A DNA stretch of 10,274 nt from Candidatus Gastranaerophilales bacterium (GCA_947630355.1 CANRHJ010000060.1:1-10274), one strand, 5' to 3'; positions 1 to 7,141 are shown, numbered from the stretch's first letter. Notes: generated by a model from the letters alone, not told the origin. Translations and numbers: made by a program.

Positions 1-1
1 G

Positions 2-1771
2 GTTAATAATCATTCAGAATTTAGAACTCAAAAATTAAAAACGGAAGCTCTTGCAAAAGTTGATTTAATAACATCTTTAAAAGATTTCAGAAATCATTTC
101 AGAACTCAAAAAGAAGCTGATTTAACATTTTTAGAATTATATAATTCTGGAACTCATTTAAAAGATGTCTATAAAATATTAGGAAAAATTGCCGCTCGTT
201 CAAGTCTTTTAAGGTGGATAAAAACTTATGAAGATAATAATGAGAAATGGGAATCGCTTATTTCTCATTACAAATGTTCAAAGGTTGATGAATACAACAC
301 AGAATTAAGACCTGAAGAAATTTCGCAATTTGAAAAATTCTTGTTTCACCCTAACAAATTTAAAATCAGTAAAGCCATAGCACTTTCAAAATTTTGTTTA
401 AGGAAAAAGGACATTATTGATTTACATTCCGATTCAAGTTATAGAAGATATGCTGAACACATAAGAAAAACAAAATATGACAAATGGGTTTTATGCAGAG
501 AAGGGGAAAAGGCTTTTAATGATAAAGTTGAACCTTATATTGAAAGAGACCTGTCAAAAATTGAAGTTGGGGACATTCTTGTTGCAGACGGTCATGTTCT
601 TAATTTTCAAGTTCTAAATCCCTTCACAGGTTCAGCCGTTCGTGCAACTCTTGTAGGCTTCTTTGAATGGAAATCGGGAACACTTGCGGGATATGAAATT
701 ATGATGTCGGAAAATACTCAATGTATTGCAAGTGCATTAAGAAATTCAATTTTAAATCTTGGCAGAATTCCTAAAATTGTTTATCAAGATAACGGAAAAG
801 CATTTAGAGCAAAATATTTTCAACATTGTAATTTTGATGAAGTAGGGTTTAACGGTGTTTATGCAAATCTGGGAATAAAATCTGTTTTTGCAAAGGTCAG
901 AAATGCAAAGGCAAAAGTTATTGAAAGATTTTTTCTTGAATTTCAAGAAGAATTTGAGAAAATGATGCCTTCATATATCGGAACATCAATTGAAGAAAAA
1001 CCTGCAAGACTTATGAGGGGTGAAAGTTTACATAAAGCTCATTATTTAAAAACAACAGGCGGTAAAATTCCGACAGTTCAACAAGTTTCTGAATGTCTGA
1101 ATTATTGGCTGAAATATCATAATTCTAAACCCTGTCCTCATATTAATAATATGACAATTCAAGAATGTTTAAACACCGTTCAAAAGGCAGATATAAATAA
1201 ATCAATTCTTAATGATTTAATGATGAAATCTGAAATTAAAACAGTTCAAAGAAACGGCGTCCGGTTCTTAGGTCAAAATTATTATAATGAAGCTCTTTTT
1301 GGGTTCAGAGAAAAAGTTTATATCAGATACAGTTTATTTGACCTTAGCAAAGTTTATGTTTATTCGCTTAAAGGTGAATTTATTTGTATAGCAAGACAGG
1401 TTCAAAAAGTTCACCCTATGGCAAATCATTTAGGAACAGTTAAAGATATGGAAGATTTTAAGCAAATTATTCAACGGAATCAAAGAATTAAAAAGAAGGC
1501 TGTTAAAGAGTTCAAAAAATATTTTGATATTGAAACAACAGGAATTCTTGAACTGCCGGAAGTTGAAAAACCTGTTGAAGTAGAACCTGTTAAATCTAAA
1601 AAAGAAAAGAAATTAACTATTCGTGAACAGCAAATAAACAGACCTTATTTTGCCAATGAAGTTGAAAGATACGAATGGCTTATGAATAACGGTTGTACAA
1701 ATTCAGATGATAGAAAATTCTTAACTGAATTTATAAGAAGTGAACAATACAACTTATTATATGGAGACTAA
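2..1771 (+). CDS. MuA-like DDE transposase (first module), 5' partial
   Basis: The reading frame is open from the left edge, so the start lies outside the window; 589 residues are visible (MuA has 663). It should catalyse DNA strand cleavage and transfer during replicative transposition. A retroviral-integrase-type core carries a DDE triad: Asp in VADGH (codon 587-589), Asp in YQDNGKA (788-790) and Glu in KVIERFF (923-925). The D-D gap of 67 residues equals that of MuA, and the D-E gap is 45. The core is preceded by helical DNA-binding sequence and followed by a MuA-type C-terminal beta-barrel (about residues 410-475 of the fragment, IKTVQRNGVRF to KVHP). A charged Lys/Glu linker and a terminal helix follow, the region that in MuA contacts MuB. 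A TTG codon at 341 sits mid-domain and is not a credible start. The stop is four bases before the next gene's ATG, indicating an operon. Confidence 0.88.
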   Translation, partial: VNNHSEFRTQKLKTEALAKVDLITSLKDFRNHFRTQKEADLTFLELYNSGTHLKDVYKILGKIAARSSLLRWIKTYEDNNEKWESLISHYKCSKVDEYNTELRPEEISQFEKFLFHPNKFKISKAIALSKFCLRKKDIIDLHSDSSYRRYAEHIRKTKYDKWVLCREGEKAFNDKVEPYIERDLSKIEVGDILVADGHVLNFQVLNPFTGSAVRATLVGFFEWKSGTLAGYEIMMSENTQCIASALRNSILNLGRIPKIVYQDNGKAFRAKYFQHCNFDEVGFNGVYANLGIKSVFAKVRNAKAKVIERFFLEFQEEFEKMMPSYIGTSIEEKPARLMRGESLHKAHYLKTTGGKIPTVQQVSECLNYWLKYHNSKPCPHINNMTIQECLNTVQKADINKSILNDLMMKSEIKTVQRNGVRFLGQNYYNEALFGFREKVYIRYSLFDLSKVYVYSLKGEFICIARQVQKVHPMANHLGTVKDMEDFKQIIQRNQRIKKKAVKEFKKYFDIETTGILELPEVEKPVEVEPVKSKKEKKLTIREQQINRPYFANEVERYEWLMNNGCTNSDDRKFLTEFIRSEQYNLLYGD

Positions 1772-1775
1772 AAAA

Positions 1776-2504
1776 ATGAAAAAAGCATTTGTAAAAACTA
1801 AAAATGTAAAAAAGTTTGTGGCTTTAATGTCTGAACTTCAAGAATTGCCGCCGAATATTCCTAAAATAGCTCTTGTTTTTGGCGATTATGGTTTAGGAAA
1901 ATCAGAAACAATTAAATGGTGGACTTTTAAAAATGAATGTATATATATTAGAGCAAATCAAGGAATGACAACAAGGTGGCTTCTTTCTGAAATTGCTGAC
2001 GAATTAAATATTCAGTCATATTGGCACATAAATGAAACATTCAAGGAAATAGAATCTGCTTTATTAAATAATAGACAGACAATAATAATTGATGAAATTG
2101 ATTATTTAATAGAGCGTAAAGTTATTGAAACTTTAAGAGATTTACACGATAGAACAGGCTGCCCTATGGTTCTTGTTGGTATGAATCTGGTAAACAAAAA
2201 ACTTGCAAGATACCCTCATTTAATGGATAGAATTTATAAAACATACAAATTTGAGTCTTATGATAAAGAAGATATAAAGCAGATTTTGAGTGAATTATCA
2301 GACATAAATATAACAGATGACGGTTTAGAATATCTTGCAACGAGAGCAAATCAGTTCAGACAGGTAGTTAAACTTGTTAATAAAATTGAGAAACTTGCAA
2401 GAACAAACCAAATTTTAGAATTGAATGAAGATAATTTGAAAGGAATTTTAAATGAAAAAACAAATATTGCGACTTTGCAAACACCTAAACAAATTTACGC
2501 TTGA
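1776..2504 (+). CDS. MuB-like AAA+ ATPase (first module), no N-terminal HTH
   Basis: A 242-residue AAA+ ATPase expected to bind target DNA and activate the neighbouring transposase, as MuB, TniB and IstB do. Walker A is GDYGLGKS (residues 36-43). Walker B is TIIIDE (102-107), and a sensor-1-like VLVGMN ends at N137. The frame opens with GTG at 1740, inside the transposase gene, but ATG 1776 has GGAG nine bases upstream and lies just past the transposase stop, so I start there. Unlike the second ATPase of the window it lacks the roughly 85-residue N-terminal extension with a helix-turn-helix; the ATPase domain begins almost at once. Its 3' end overlaps the next gene by 53 bases, suggesting translational coupling. 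The family call (AAA+ transposition ATPase) is firm; closeness to MuB rather than IstB rests on the MuA-like partner. Confidence 0.85.
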   Translation: MKKAFVKTKNVKKFVALMSELQELPPNIPKIALVFGDYGLGKSETIKWWTFKNECIYIRANQGMTTRWLLSEIADELNIQSYWHINETFKEIESALLNNRQTIIIDEIDYLIERKVIETLRDLHDRTGCPMVLVGMNLVNKKLARYPHLMDRIYKTYKFESYDKEDIKQILSELSDINITDDGLEYLATRANQFRQVVKLVNKIEKLARTNQILELNEDNLKGILNEKTNIATLQTPKQIYA

Positions 2505-3123
2505 TGAAATAACAACAATTTCTGAATTAGAATCAGAAGAAATAAAGCCTTATCTTGATTTATTGCTTAAAGAAAATAATCTAATATATAAAAACAATAT
2601 TTATTATTATAAAAAAGTCGAAATGCAGCAGAATAATAAATTACCGTTAAAGTTTCAATTCCATACAAAAGAAGATATTGATTATATGATAAAGGGTTTC
2701 TGTGCTGATATTGAAGCAAAAAAAATGATGTCTGTTTTCAATTTTAGCAAACATGTAATAAATGTATTCTATCAGTATTTCAGAACATCTATTTATGAAA
2801 CTCAAAAACAGGAATTATTGAAATACTTTGAAGAAAATCCAAAATTACCACAAGAAAGAGAATATATGAATACAAAAGTTTATTTGTATTTATATGATGA
2901 TAAATTATTTGTTTCTGAAAAAGCATTGAAAACTCAATCAAATAAAAAACACACCGAACAAGAAAGATTAACCATAAAAAATATTTATTTAAGAAGTTAT
3001 AGAAAAGTTTTAAGTCGTTCTTTTGAACAAAAGTTTCATTTGCATTTATCAGAAGAACTTTGGAAATATGGAAAAGAATTTAATATACAATACAAAAAGT
3101 TGAATCAAATACTTTTTTCTTAA
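2452..3123 (+). CDS. Unknown third protein of first transposition module
   Basis: A 223-residue protein I do not recognise as a named family. ATG 2452 has AGGA seven bases upstream and overlaps the ATPase gene by 53 bases, so it is very likely co-translated with it and may work with it. Residues 1-55 look like a small winged helix (LDEITTISELESEEIKPYLDLL-type helices followed by a Tyr-rich strand). Residues 73-115 contain KGFCADIEAKKM and VINVFYQYFR, which resemble the N-terminal helix-turn-helix of IS1595/IS1016-type transposases. No complete DDE or DDN triad is evident after it. A derived DNA-binding accessory factor, such as an end-binding, target-site or regulatory protein, is one inference; a phage-specific protein is equally possible. 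Composition matches its neighbours. Confidence 0.75.
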   Translation: MKKQILRLCKHLNKFTLDEITTISELESEEIKPYLDLLLKENNLIYKNNIYYYKKVEMQQNNKLPLKFQFHTKEDIDYMIKGFCADIEAKKMMSVFNFSKHVINVFYQYFRTSIYETQKQELLKYFEENPKLPQEREYMNTKVYLYLYDDKLFVSEKALKTQSNKKHTEQERLTIKNIYLRSYRKVLSRSFEQKFHLHLSEELWKYGKEFNIQYKKLNQILFS

Positions 3124-3189
3124 TATTACTTAATATAAACAGGACAATTTTTAAAAATGGTTTCAAATTACCATGTTTTTTAATATTTC

Positions 3190-3226
3190 AAAGAGGAATT
3201 TTTTTAAATTAAAGTTCCTCTTTTTT
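3190..3226 (+). terminator. Rho-independent terminator after first module
   Basis: A 9-bp stem pairs AAAGAGGAA (3190-3198) with TTCCTCTTT (3215-3223); weaker A-T/G-T pairs could extend it inward. The run of six T at 3221-3226 forms the tail. It lies 66 bases after the stop of the third gene and closes that operon before the second module's control region. Confidence 0.8.
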
Positions 3227-3235
3227 AGTGTTTTC

Positions 3236-3251
3236 TGTCCTATGTAGGACA
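3236..3251. repeat. 16-bp inverted repeat, operator or element-end candidate
   Basis: Perfect 7-bp arms TGTCCTA and TAGGACA flank a 2-bp centre (TG). It lies between the first module's terminator and the promoter-like site of the second module. It could be a repressor operator. It also begins with TGT and ends with ACA, as Mu-type element ends do, but no matching copies at the far ends are in view. Confidence 0.5.
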
Positions 3252-3270
3252 AGCAAAATTCTTTCCCTAT

Positions 3271-3310
3271 TTGATTTACGGCCGATATAACTATAATTAA
3301 ATTATAGTTA
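3271..3310 (+). promoter_or_regulatory. Putative early promoter with 23-bp palindromic operator
   Basis: A perfect TATAAT (3292-3297) has TTGATT (3271-3276) 15 bp upstream, shorter than the usual 17. The -10 sits inside a perfect palindrome at 3288-3310: 11-bp arms TAACTATAATT and AATTATAGTTA around a central A. A dimeric repressor, for example the Ner-like product of 3459-3674 or a phage repressor outside the window, would block this promoter when bound. The palindrome is directly visible; promoter use and the binding partner are inference. Confidence 0.55.
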
Positions 3311-3331
3311 GGTGGTAATGCAAACAAGCTG

Positions 3332-3535
3332 ATGTCTTTTAAATTACCGACTTTGGCTATATTTAAAATAGCCGAAGTATCTAATTCTAAAATCGCAGAA
3401 AGTAATTACTCATGGTTAATGTACCCAAATATATTAACCAAGAGAGGAATTGTAAATTATGATGAACTGTGCATTTTGCAAGAAAAAATTGTTAATCAAA
3501 TTTATTATGACTTATTACAATATCACTGCTGCTGA
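3332..3535 (+). CDS. Doubtful small ORF in the control region
   Basis: A 67-codon frame from ATG 3332 with no recognisable domain. Codon choice in its second half (GAT GAA, CAA GAA AAA ATT, AAT CAA ATT TAT TAT) is like that of true genes here, which is the only reason to list it. Against it: the nearest purine-rich motif (AGGTGG, 3310-3315) is 16 bases from the ATG, its first half spans two strong hairpins, and its last 77 bases overlap the better supported helix-turn-helix gene. It may be a leader ORF read through the hairpins, or not translated at all. Confidence 0.25.
   Translation: MSFKLPTLAIFKIAEVSNSKIAESNYSWLMYPNILTKRGIVNYDELCILQEKIVNQIYYDLLQYHCC
3350..3378 (+). other. RNA hairpin in early leader
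   Basis: An 11-bp stem with one G-U pair joins 3350-3360 (ACTTTGGCTAT) to 3368-3378 (ATAGCCGAAGT), with a 7-base loop. It lies in the transcribed leader downstream of the candidate promoter. No T-run follows, so it is not a simple terminator; mRNA stabilisation or a protein-binding inverted repeat are possible. Confidence 0.5.
3413..3440 (+). other. RNA hairpin just upstream of the Ner-like gene's RBS
   Basis: An 8-bp perfect stem pairs TGGTTAAT (3413-3420) with ATTAACCA (3433-3440) around a 12-base loop. The Shine-Dalgarno sequence of the next gene (GAGAGGA, 3442-3448) begins two bases after it, so folding could influence ribosome access. The role is inferred. Confidence 0.45.
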
Positions 3536-3674
3536 TATTGCAAGAGAATTAAATGTTTCTGCAAGTTTAGTAAGAAAACATATTGATGGGGACAGAGAAT
3601 GTAAATCTGTTGATTTATACATAATTCACAAATGTTTTGGTATTCCCTTAGAGGTAGAAAATGCAGCGAACTGA
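3459..3674 (+). CDS. Small helix-turn-helix regulator, Ner/Cro-like position
   Basis: A 71-residue protein with a helix-turn-helix at about residues 20-45 (NITAADIARELNVSASLVRK), the second helix being the likely recognition helix. ATG 3459 has GAGAGGA ten bases upstream; ATG 3462 is equally possible, and ATG 3507 would leave the domain intact but has no ribosome binding site. It lies directly before the transposase gene and overlaps it by 14 bases, the place of ner in phage Mu, where Ner represses the early promoter. It therefore probably regulates the early operon, perhaps through the palindrome at 3288-3310. The N-terminal NCAFCKKK carries a CxxC pair that is unusual for a Cro-type protein and may be chance. 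The HTH assignment is good; the Ner role rests on position. Confidence 0.7.
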   Translation: MMNCAFCKKKLLIKFIMTYYNITAADIARELNVSASLVRKHIDGDRECKSVDLYIIHKCFGIPLEVENAAN

Positions 3675-5610
3675 TGAAAATTTTTCAAAATGGATTTCGG
3701 CAGACAAAGTGTGCGAACTGTTAAATATTTGCATTAAAACTTTAAAAAGCAAATGTTTAGCTGATGAATTTACATATAAAATTGTCAAAAACGGAAGAAA
3801 GGCAAACTATTATATAAGTATTTCGTCATTGCCTAAAATTTACCAAGATAAAATTCAAAATAATTCTGAAATATTTATCGGTGAAGATTATTCTAATGCA
3901 CCTGAATGGGCAAAAGCTCAAGCTGACAAATATATTTCTATTATTAAAAAGTCTGAAAATTTAAAAGGTTCTTCATTAAAAGAATTTATAAATAAATGGA
4001 ATACAACGCATCCGGAAAACAAAACTTCTTATTCAAGTTTAATGTATATGAAACAAAGATATGAAGAATCAGGAATTACGGGACTGCTTGCAAGATACGG
4101 AAAAACAGATAACAAGGCAAAAATTCAAGATGAATATTATGAATATTTTAAAAACCTTTATCTTGTTGAAGGGGGTCCGTCTGTTCAAAGTTGTTGGGAT
4201 AATACTCTCGGTTATGCTATGAAAACAACCGGAATTAACAGGCTTAATTTTCCAAGCAAATTTGCATTTATAAGAAAATTGGAAAGAGAAATTTCAAAAG
4301 ATTCAATATTTTTGGCAAGGAAAGGTCAAAGTGCTTGGAATCGGAAATATGGAAACTACATCAGCAGAGATTATTCAAATATAATCTGTGGCAAAGTTTG
4401 GGTATCAGACCACGCACAACTTGATATTGCCTGTATTACAAATGACGGAAGTATTGTATTCCCCTGGATAACTTCATGGCGTGATTACAAATCGGGAAAA
4501 TGGTTAGGGTGGATATTACAGACAGGACACCCGAATTCAGATTTAATTTTTCAAACATTTTATTATGCTGCTAATGAATACGGGTTGCCTGATGATGTCA
4601 TTATTGATAATGGAAAAGATTACAGATCAAAAGATTTTGCGGGCGGTAGAAAATTTAAAATTGAAGCAAATGAGGGTAAAACAACTTCAATGCTTTCTGA
4701 ATTAAATGTTGATGTTCATTTTGCTTTGCCGTATAACGCACAAACAAAACCAATAGAGAGAGATTTCCTAAAAATTAAAGGATTATTGTCAAAGCATTGT
4801 TTAGGTTATAGGGGTGGAAACGTTGTTGAAAGACCTGAAAAACTTGCAGAAGAAATTAAAAAGGGGAAGATTATACCTTTTGAAAGCCTTAAAGCTATAT
4901 TTGATGATTTTATTATAAATATTCTGAATAAACGCCCCTCGCAAGGCAAAAATCACAAAGGGCTTTCACCGGATAATTTATTTAACAGAGAATTTAAAGA
5001 AAGAGTTTTGCCTTCTAAAGACGCACTAAAACTGTTCTGTATGAGAACATCAAAAACTTATACAATAGGCAGAAACGGAATAACAGACAGGCAACTTGAT
5101 ATAACTTATTATGCAGATTGGCTGATCCATAAAACAGGCTTAAAAGTTTATATGCGTCGTGATGTTCAGAATTATAAAGAAGCGTGGGTGTTCAAGGTTG
5201 ATAATGACGAATTTATGGGAAAAGTTTGTGCTGTCAAAGCTATTCCTGCCCTTCACGCTGAAAAGATTTCAAAAGAAGAATTTAAAAAAGCAATGGCAAC
5301 TAAAAAGAGACATCTTAAAGTCGCAAAGGCTTATATTAAACAAACTCGCGAAATTTCAATTGAGGAAAAATGCGAAAATTACAAAATTGCTTATGCAAGT
5401 GTTGAAAAAGAAACTAAGCCAAAGATTTCAAAAATGGCAAATACAAATATGGATAAGATAATTAAAAAAGCCAAAGAAATGGAAGCCTTTGGAAAACAAG
5501 ATTTATCAATATTTATGGATTCAAGCGACCAAGATAAAACACATCTTTATTTGTTTGAAACCGATAAGACGCTTGAAGAACAAGGAAAAGGGGTTGCTTA
5601 TGGATCTTAG
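3661..5610 (+). CDS. MuA-like DDE transposase (second module), complete
   Basis: A 649-residue transposase, close to MuA's 663, with all MuA-type parts in order. The N-terminal winged-helix DNA-binding domain (residues 5-55, WISADKVCELLN) is of the kind that in MuA binds the internal activation sequence. Helical end-binding domains follow (about 75-160). The integrase core carries D250 (VSDHAQ), D316 (IIDNGKD) and E366 (KPIERDF); the gaps of 66 and 50 are close to MuA's 67 and 56. A C-terminal beta-barrel spans about 455-535, then a Lys/Glu-rich helical tail that in MuA contacts MuB and ClpX. ATG 3661 has GAGGTAG just upstream and overlaps the Ner-like gene by 14 bases. The 3' end overlaps the ATPase gene by 11 bases. 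All catalytic residues are present, so the protein looks functional. Confidence 0.93.
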   Translation: MQRTDENFSKWISADKVCELLNICIKTLKSKCLADEFTYKIVKNGRKANYYISISSLPKIYQDKIQNNSEIFIGEDYSNAPEWAKAQADKYISIIKKSENLKGSSLKEFINKWNTTHPENKTSYSSLMYMKQRYEESGITGLLARYGKTDNKAKIQDEYYEYFKNLYLVEGGPSVQSCWDNTLGYAMKTTGINRLNFPSKFAFIRKLEREISKDSIFLARKGQSAWNRKYGNYISRDYSNIICGKVWVSDHAQLDIACITNDGSIVFPWITSWRDYKSGKWLGWILQTGHPNSDLIFQTFYYAANEYGLPDDVIIDNGKDYRSKDFAGGRKFKIEANEGKTTSMLSELNVDVHFALPYNAQTKPIERDFLKIKGLLSKHCLGYRGGNVVERPEKLAEEIKKGKIIPFESLKAIFDDFIINILNKRPSQGKNHKGLSPDNLFNREFKERVLPSKDALKLFCMRTSKTYTIGRNGITDRQLDITYYADWLIHKTGLKVYMRRDVQNYKEAWVFKVDNDEFMGKVCAVKAIPALHAEKISKEEFKKAMATKKRHLKVAKAYIKQTREISIEEKCENYKIAYASVEKETKPKISKMANTNMDKIIKKAKEMEAFGKQDLSIFMDSSDQDKTHLYLFETDKTLEEQGKGVAYGS

Positions 5611-6478
5611 AAATGAACTTCAAGACTTAATGAACAGTAAAAATTACAGTATGGCCTTTGTTGCTAATGCCACAGGAATAGCAAAATCAACACTTTCAAT
5701 GTGGATAAATGATAATTACAAAGGTGATAATTCCAAAATTGCAGATAAAATTAATAATTTTGTGCAATTGGAAAGAGAAAGAAATGGAAATGAAGAACTT
5801 GAAGTTTGCGATATTTCTATTCTTAAATACATCTTTGAAATAGGTAAACTCTGCCACACAAAAGGCAAAATTGGGGTTTGTGCCGGAAAAGCAGGACTCG
5901 GAAAAACTGTCGCTGTTAAGGAATATGCAAAACGCAATTTGAACGCAATTTTAATAGAAAGTGATTCCGGATATACTGCTAAATCTTTATTGCTTGAAAT
6001 TCATAAAAGATTAGGACTTTCAGGAAAAGGCTGCTGCTATGAATTAATGAGTGAAGTTGTAAATAAATTAAACCATTCAGGCAGACTTTTAATTATAGAT
6101 GAAGCTGAAAATTTGCCTTATAGGGCATTGGAAATAACAAGACGAATTCACGATAAAACAGGTGTAGGGGTTCTTCTTGTCGGCAGAAATGTATTATATG
6201 AAAACCTTAGGGGAATTCATAATCAATATGACCAGCTTTATTCAAGAGTTAAGTATCATAAGTTTTTAGACCGTTTAAATATTGTTGATGTAACAAAAAT
6301 TTTGACATCTGCAAAACAGGATCCCGAATTAGCAGAAATCTATCTGCAATATTCAGACGGAAATACAAGAAAATTAGAACATTTAATTTCTCACAGTATT
6401 TGTGTTGCCAAATTAAACGGCAAGGCAGAGGTCGATAATACTATAATCAGAGAAACTTCCAAAATGTTAATGGCGTGA
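5600..6478 (+). CDS. MuB-like target-DNA activator ATPase with N-terminal HTH
   Basis: A 292-residue AAA+ ATPase (MuB is 312) that should bind target DNA, stimulate the transposase and give target immunity. A lambda-repressor-like helix-turn-helix lies at about residues 13-40 (NYSMAFVANATGIAKSTLSM). The ATPase has Walker A GKAGLGKT (96-103), Walker B LLIIDE (163-168) and a sensor-1-like VLLVGRN (191-197). The C-terminal helical part (SDGNTRKLEHLI) resembles the lid region of this family. ATG 5600 is used because an AAAAGGGG-type site precedes it and the HTH begins right after it; upstream codons from 5489 in the same frame lie inside the transposase gene. The ATG overlaps the transposase stop, a coupling arrangement typical of transposase/ATPase pairs. 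Confidence 0.9.
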   Translation: MDLRNELQDLMNSKNYSMAFVANATGIAKSTLSMWINDNYKGDNSKIADKINNFVQLERERNGNEELEVCDISILKYIFEIGKLCHTKGKIGVCAGKAGLGKTVAVKEYAKRNLNAILIESDSGYTAKSLLLEIHKRLGLSGKGCCYELMSEVVNKLNHSGRLLIIDEAENLPYRALEITRRIHDKTGVGVLLVGRNVLYENLRGIHNQYDQLYSRVKYHKFLDRLNIVDVTKILTSAKQDPELAEIYLQYSDGNTRKLEHLISHSICVAKLNGKAEVDNTIIRETSKMLMA

Positions 6479-6491
6479 GGTGTGCTGAATA

Positions 6492-6686
6492 GTGTATTTT
6501 TATTCAAAAGTCAAAAACATAAATATTGGTAAGCGTTTCCGACCCGCTACTTTTGAAAAGATATTTTATTGCTTTTTAATTGCTCTCGCCATTTTCATAT
6601 TGGGGGTTCAATTAGGTATTAAACATGGCAGAGAACTGCAAATTGAGGACTTTCATATTCAATATGGCTACAATTTACCAAATTAA
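6492..6686 (+). CDS. Small single-pass membrane protein
   Basis: A 64-residue protein with one hydrophobic segment at about residues 24-41 (IFYCFLIALAIFILGVQL), preceded by a basic N terminus (KNINIGKRFRP) and followed by a hydrophilic tail. The charge pattern favours an N-in orientation. Translation would begin at GTG 6492, with GAGGTG (6477-6482) nine bases upstream. It follows the ATPase stop by 13 bases and overlaps the start of the GemA-like gene, so it belongs to the same operon. I do not recognise a family. Small membrane proteins are common in the semi-essential early region of Mu-like phages, but no function can be read from the sequence. Confidence 0.55.
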   Translation: MYFYSKVKNINIGKRFRPATFEKIFYCFLIALAIFILGVQLGIKHGRELQIEDFHIQYGYNLPN

Positions 6687-7116
6687 AAAAATTCATACAC
6701 TAAAAGCAATTATTGGTTTAGATGATGATTTATACCACGATATGCTTATGAGTTTTGATGTTCAGACATCAAAGAATCTGACTTTTACCGAAGCAGCAAT
6801 TTTTATCGAAATTTTGGAAGAAAAAGCTGTTGCAATGAAAAAATGGGTAAAACAGCCAAAAAAATATTCAGATTTAAACAGAGATCCTAAAATGGCTACA
6901 CCTGCTCAATTAAGAATGATTGAGGGATTGTGGCGTGAAATATGCTATTGCGATAATCAAGATTTCGCAAAAAAGTCATTAAGAAAGTTTTTGAAATCAA
7001 AATTTAAAACAGACGATATAAAATTCCTGACAAAATGCAAAGCCGTTAAGGTAATTCAAGCTATAAAAGGAATAAAACAAAATTTAAAGTTAAAGAAAAG
7101 TGCGGCCACACTTTAA
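6664..7116 (+). CDS. gemA: GemA / Mu gp16-like regulatory protein (DUF1018)
   Basis: A 150-residue protein of the GemA/gp16 family found in the early-middle region of Mu-like phages. Family features are an N-terminal helical motif (IKKIHTLKAIIGLDDDLYHDML, residues 7-28) and a C-terminal block with TPAQLRMIEGLW (79-90) and KFKTDDIKFLTKCKAVKVIQAIK (113-135). In Mu, GemA has been linked to altered host gene expression and DNA supercoiling; the precise role is unclear. I chose ATG 6664 because the family signature starts right after it and GAGGA lies 14 bases upstream. ATG 6625 in the same frame, with a weaker TAGG nine bases upstream, would add 13 residues. It overlaps the small membrane protein gene. 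Its place between MuB and Mor agrees with the Mu gene order. Confidence 0.8.
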   Translation: MATIYQIKKIHTLKAIIGLDDDLYHDMLMSFDVQTSKNLTFTEAAIFIEILEEKAVAMKKWVKQPKKYSDLNRDPKMATPAQLRMIEGLWREICYCDNQDFAKKSLRKFLKSKFKTDDIKFLTKCKAVKVIQAIKGIKQNLKLKKSAATL

Positions 7117-7141
7117 GTAATAGATAAATAAGGAGAAAAAA

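Noticed and set aside
341..343. TTG as the start of the first transposase
   Set aside because: The same frame is open and transposase-like back to the left edge, so the true start is outside the window.
752..946. 64-codon minus-strand ORF inside the first transposase
   Set aside because: It lies opposite the catalytic core of a well-supported gene, with no ribosome binding site and no domain.
1740..1775. GTG 1740 as the start of the first ATPase
   Set aside because: No ribosome binding site and it lies inside the transposase frame; ATG 1776 has GGAG at proper distance.
2164..2349. 61-codon minus-strand ORF inside the first ATPase
   Set aside because: Shadow of the plus-strand gene; no recognisable protein features.
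3318..3332. Mini-ORF ATG CAA ACA AGC TGA after AGGTGG
   Set aside because: The purine-rich site is only two bases from the ATG, too close for initiation, and four codons cannot be supported.
5159..5461. 100-codon plus-strand ORF inside the second transposase
   Set aside because: Out-of-frame reading of the beta-barrel and Lys-rich tail; the Lys/Arg/Gln-rich product is typical of a shadow frame.
5716..5937. 73-codon minus-strand ORF inside the second ATPase
   Set aside because: Lies opposite the HTH-to-Walker A segment; no ribosome binding site.
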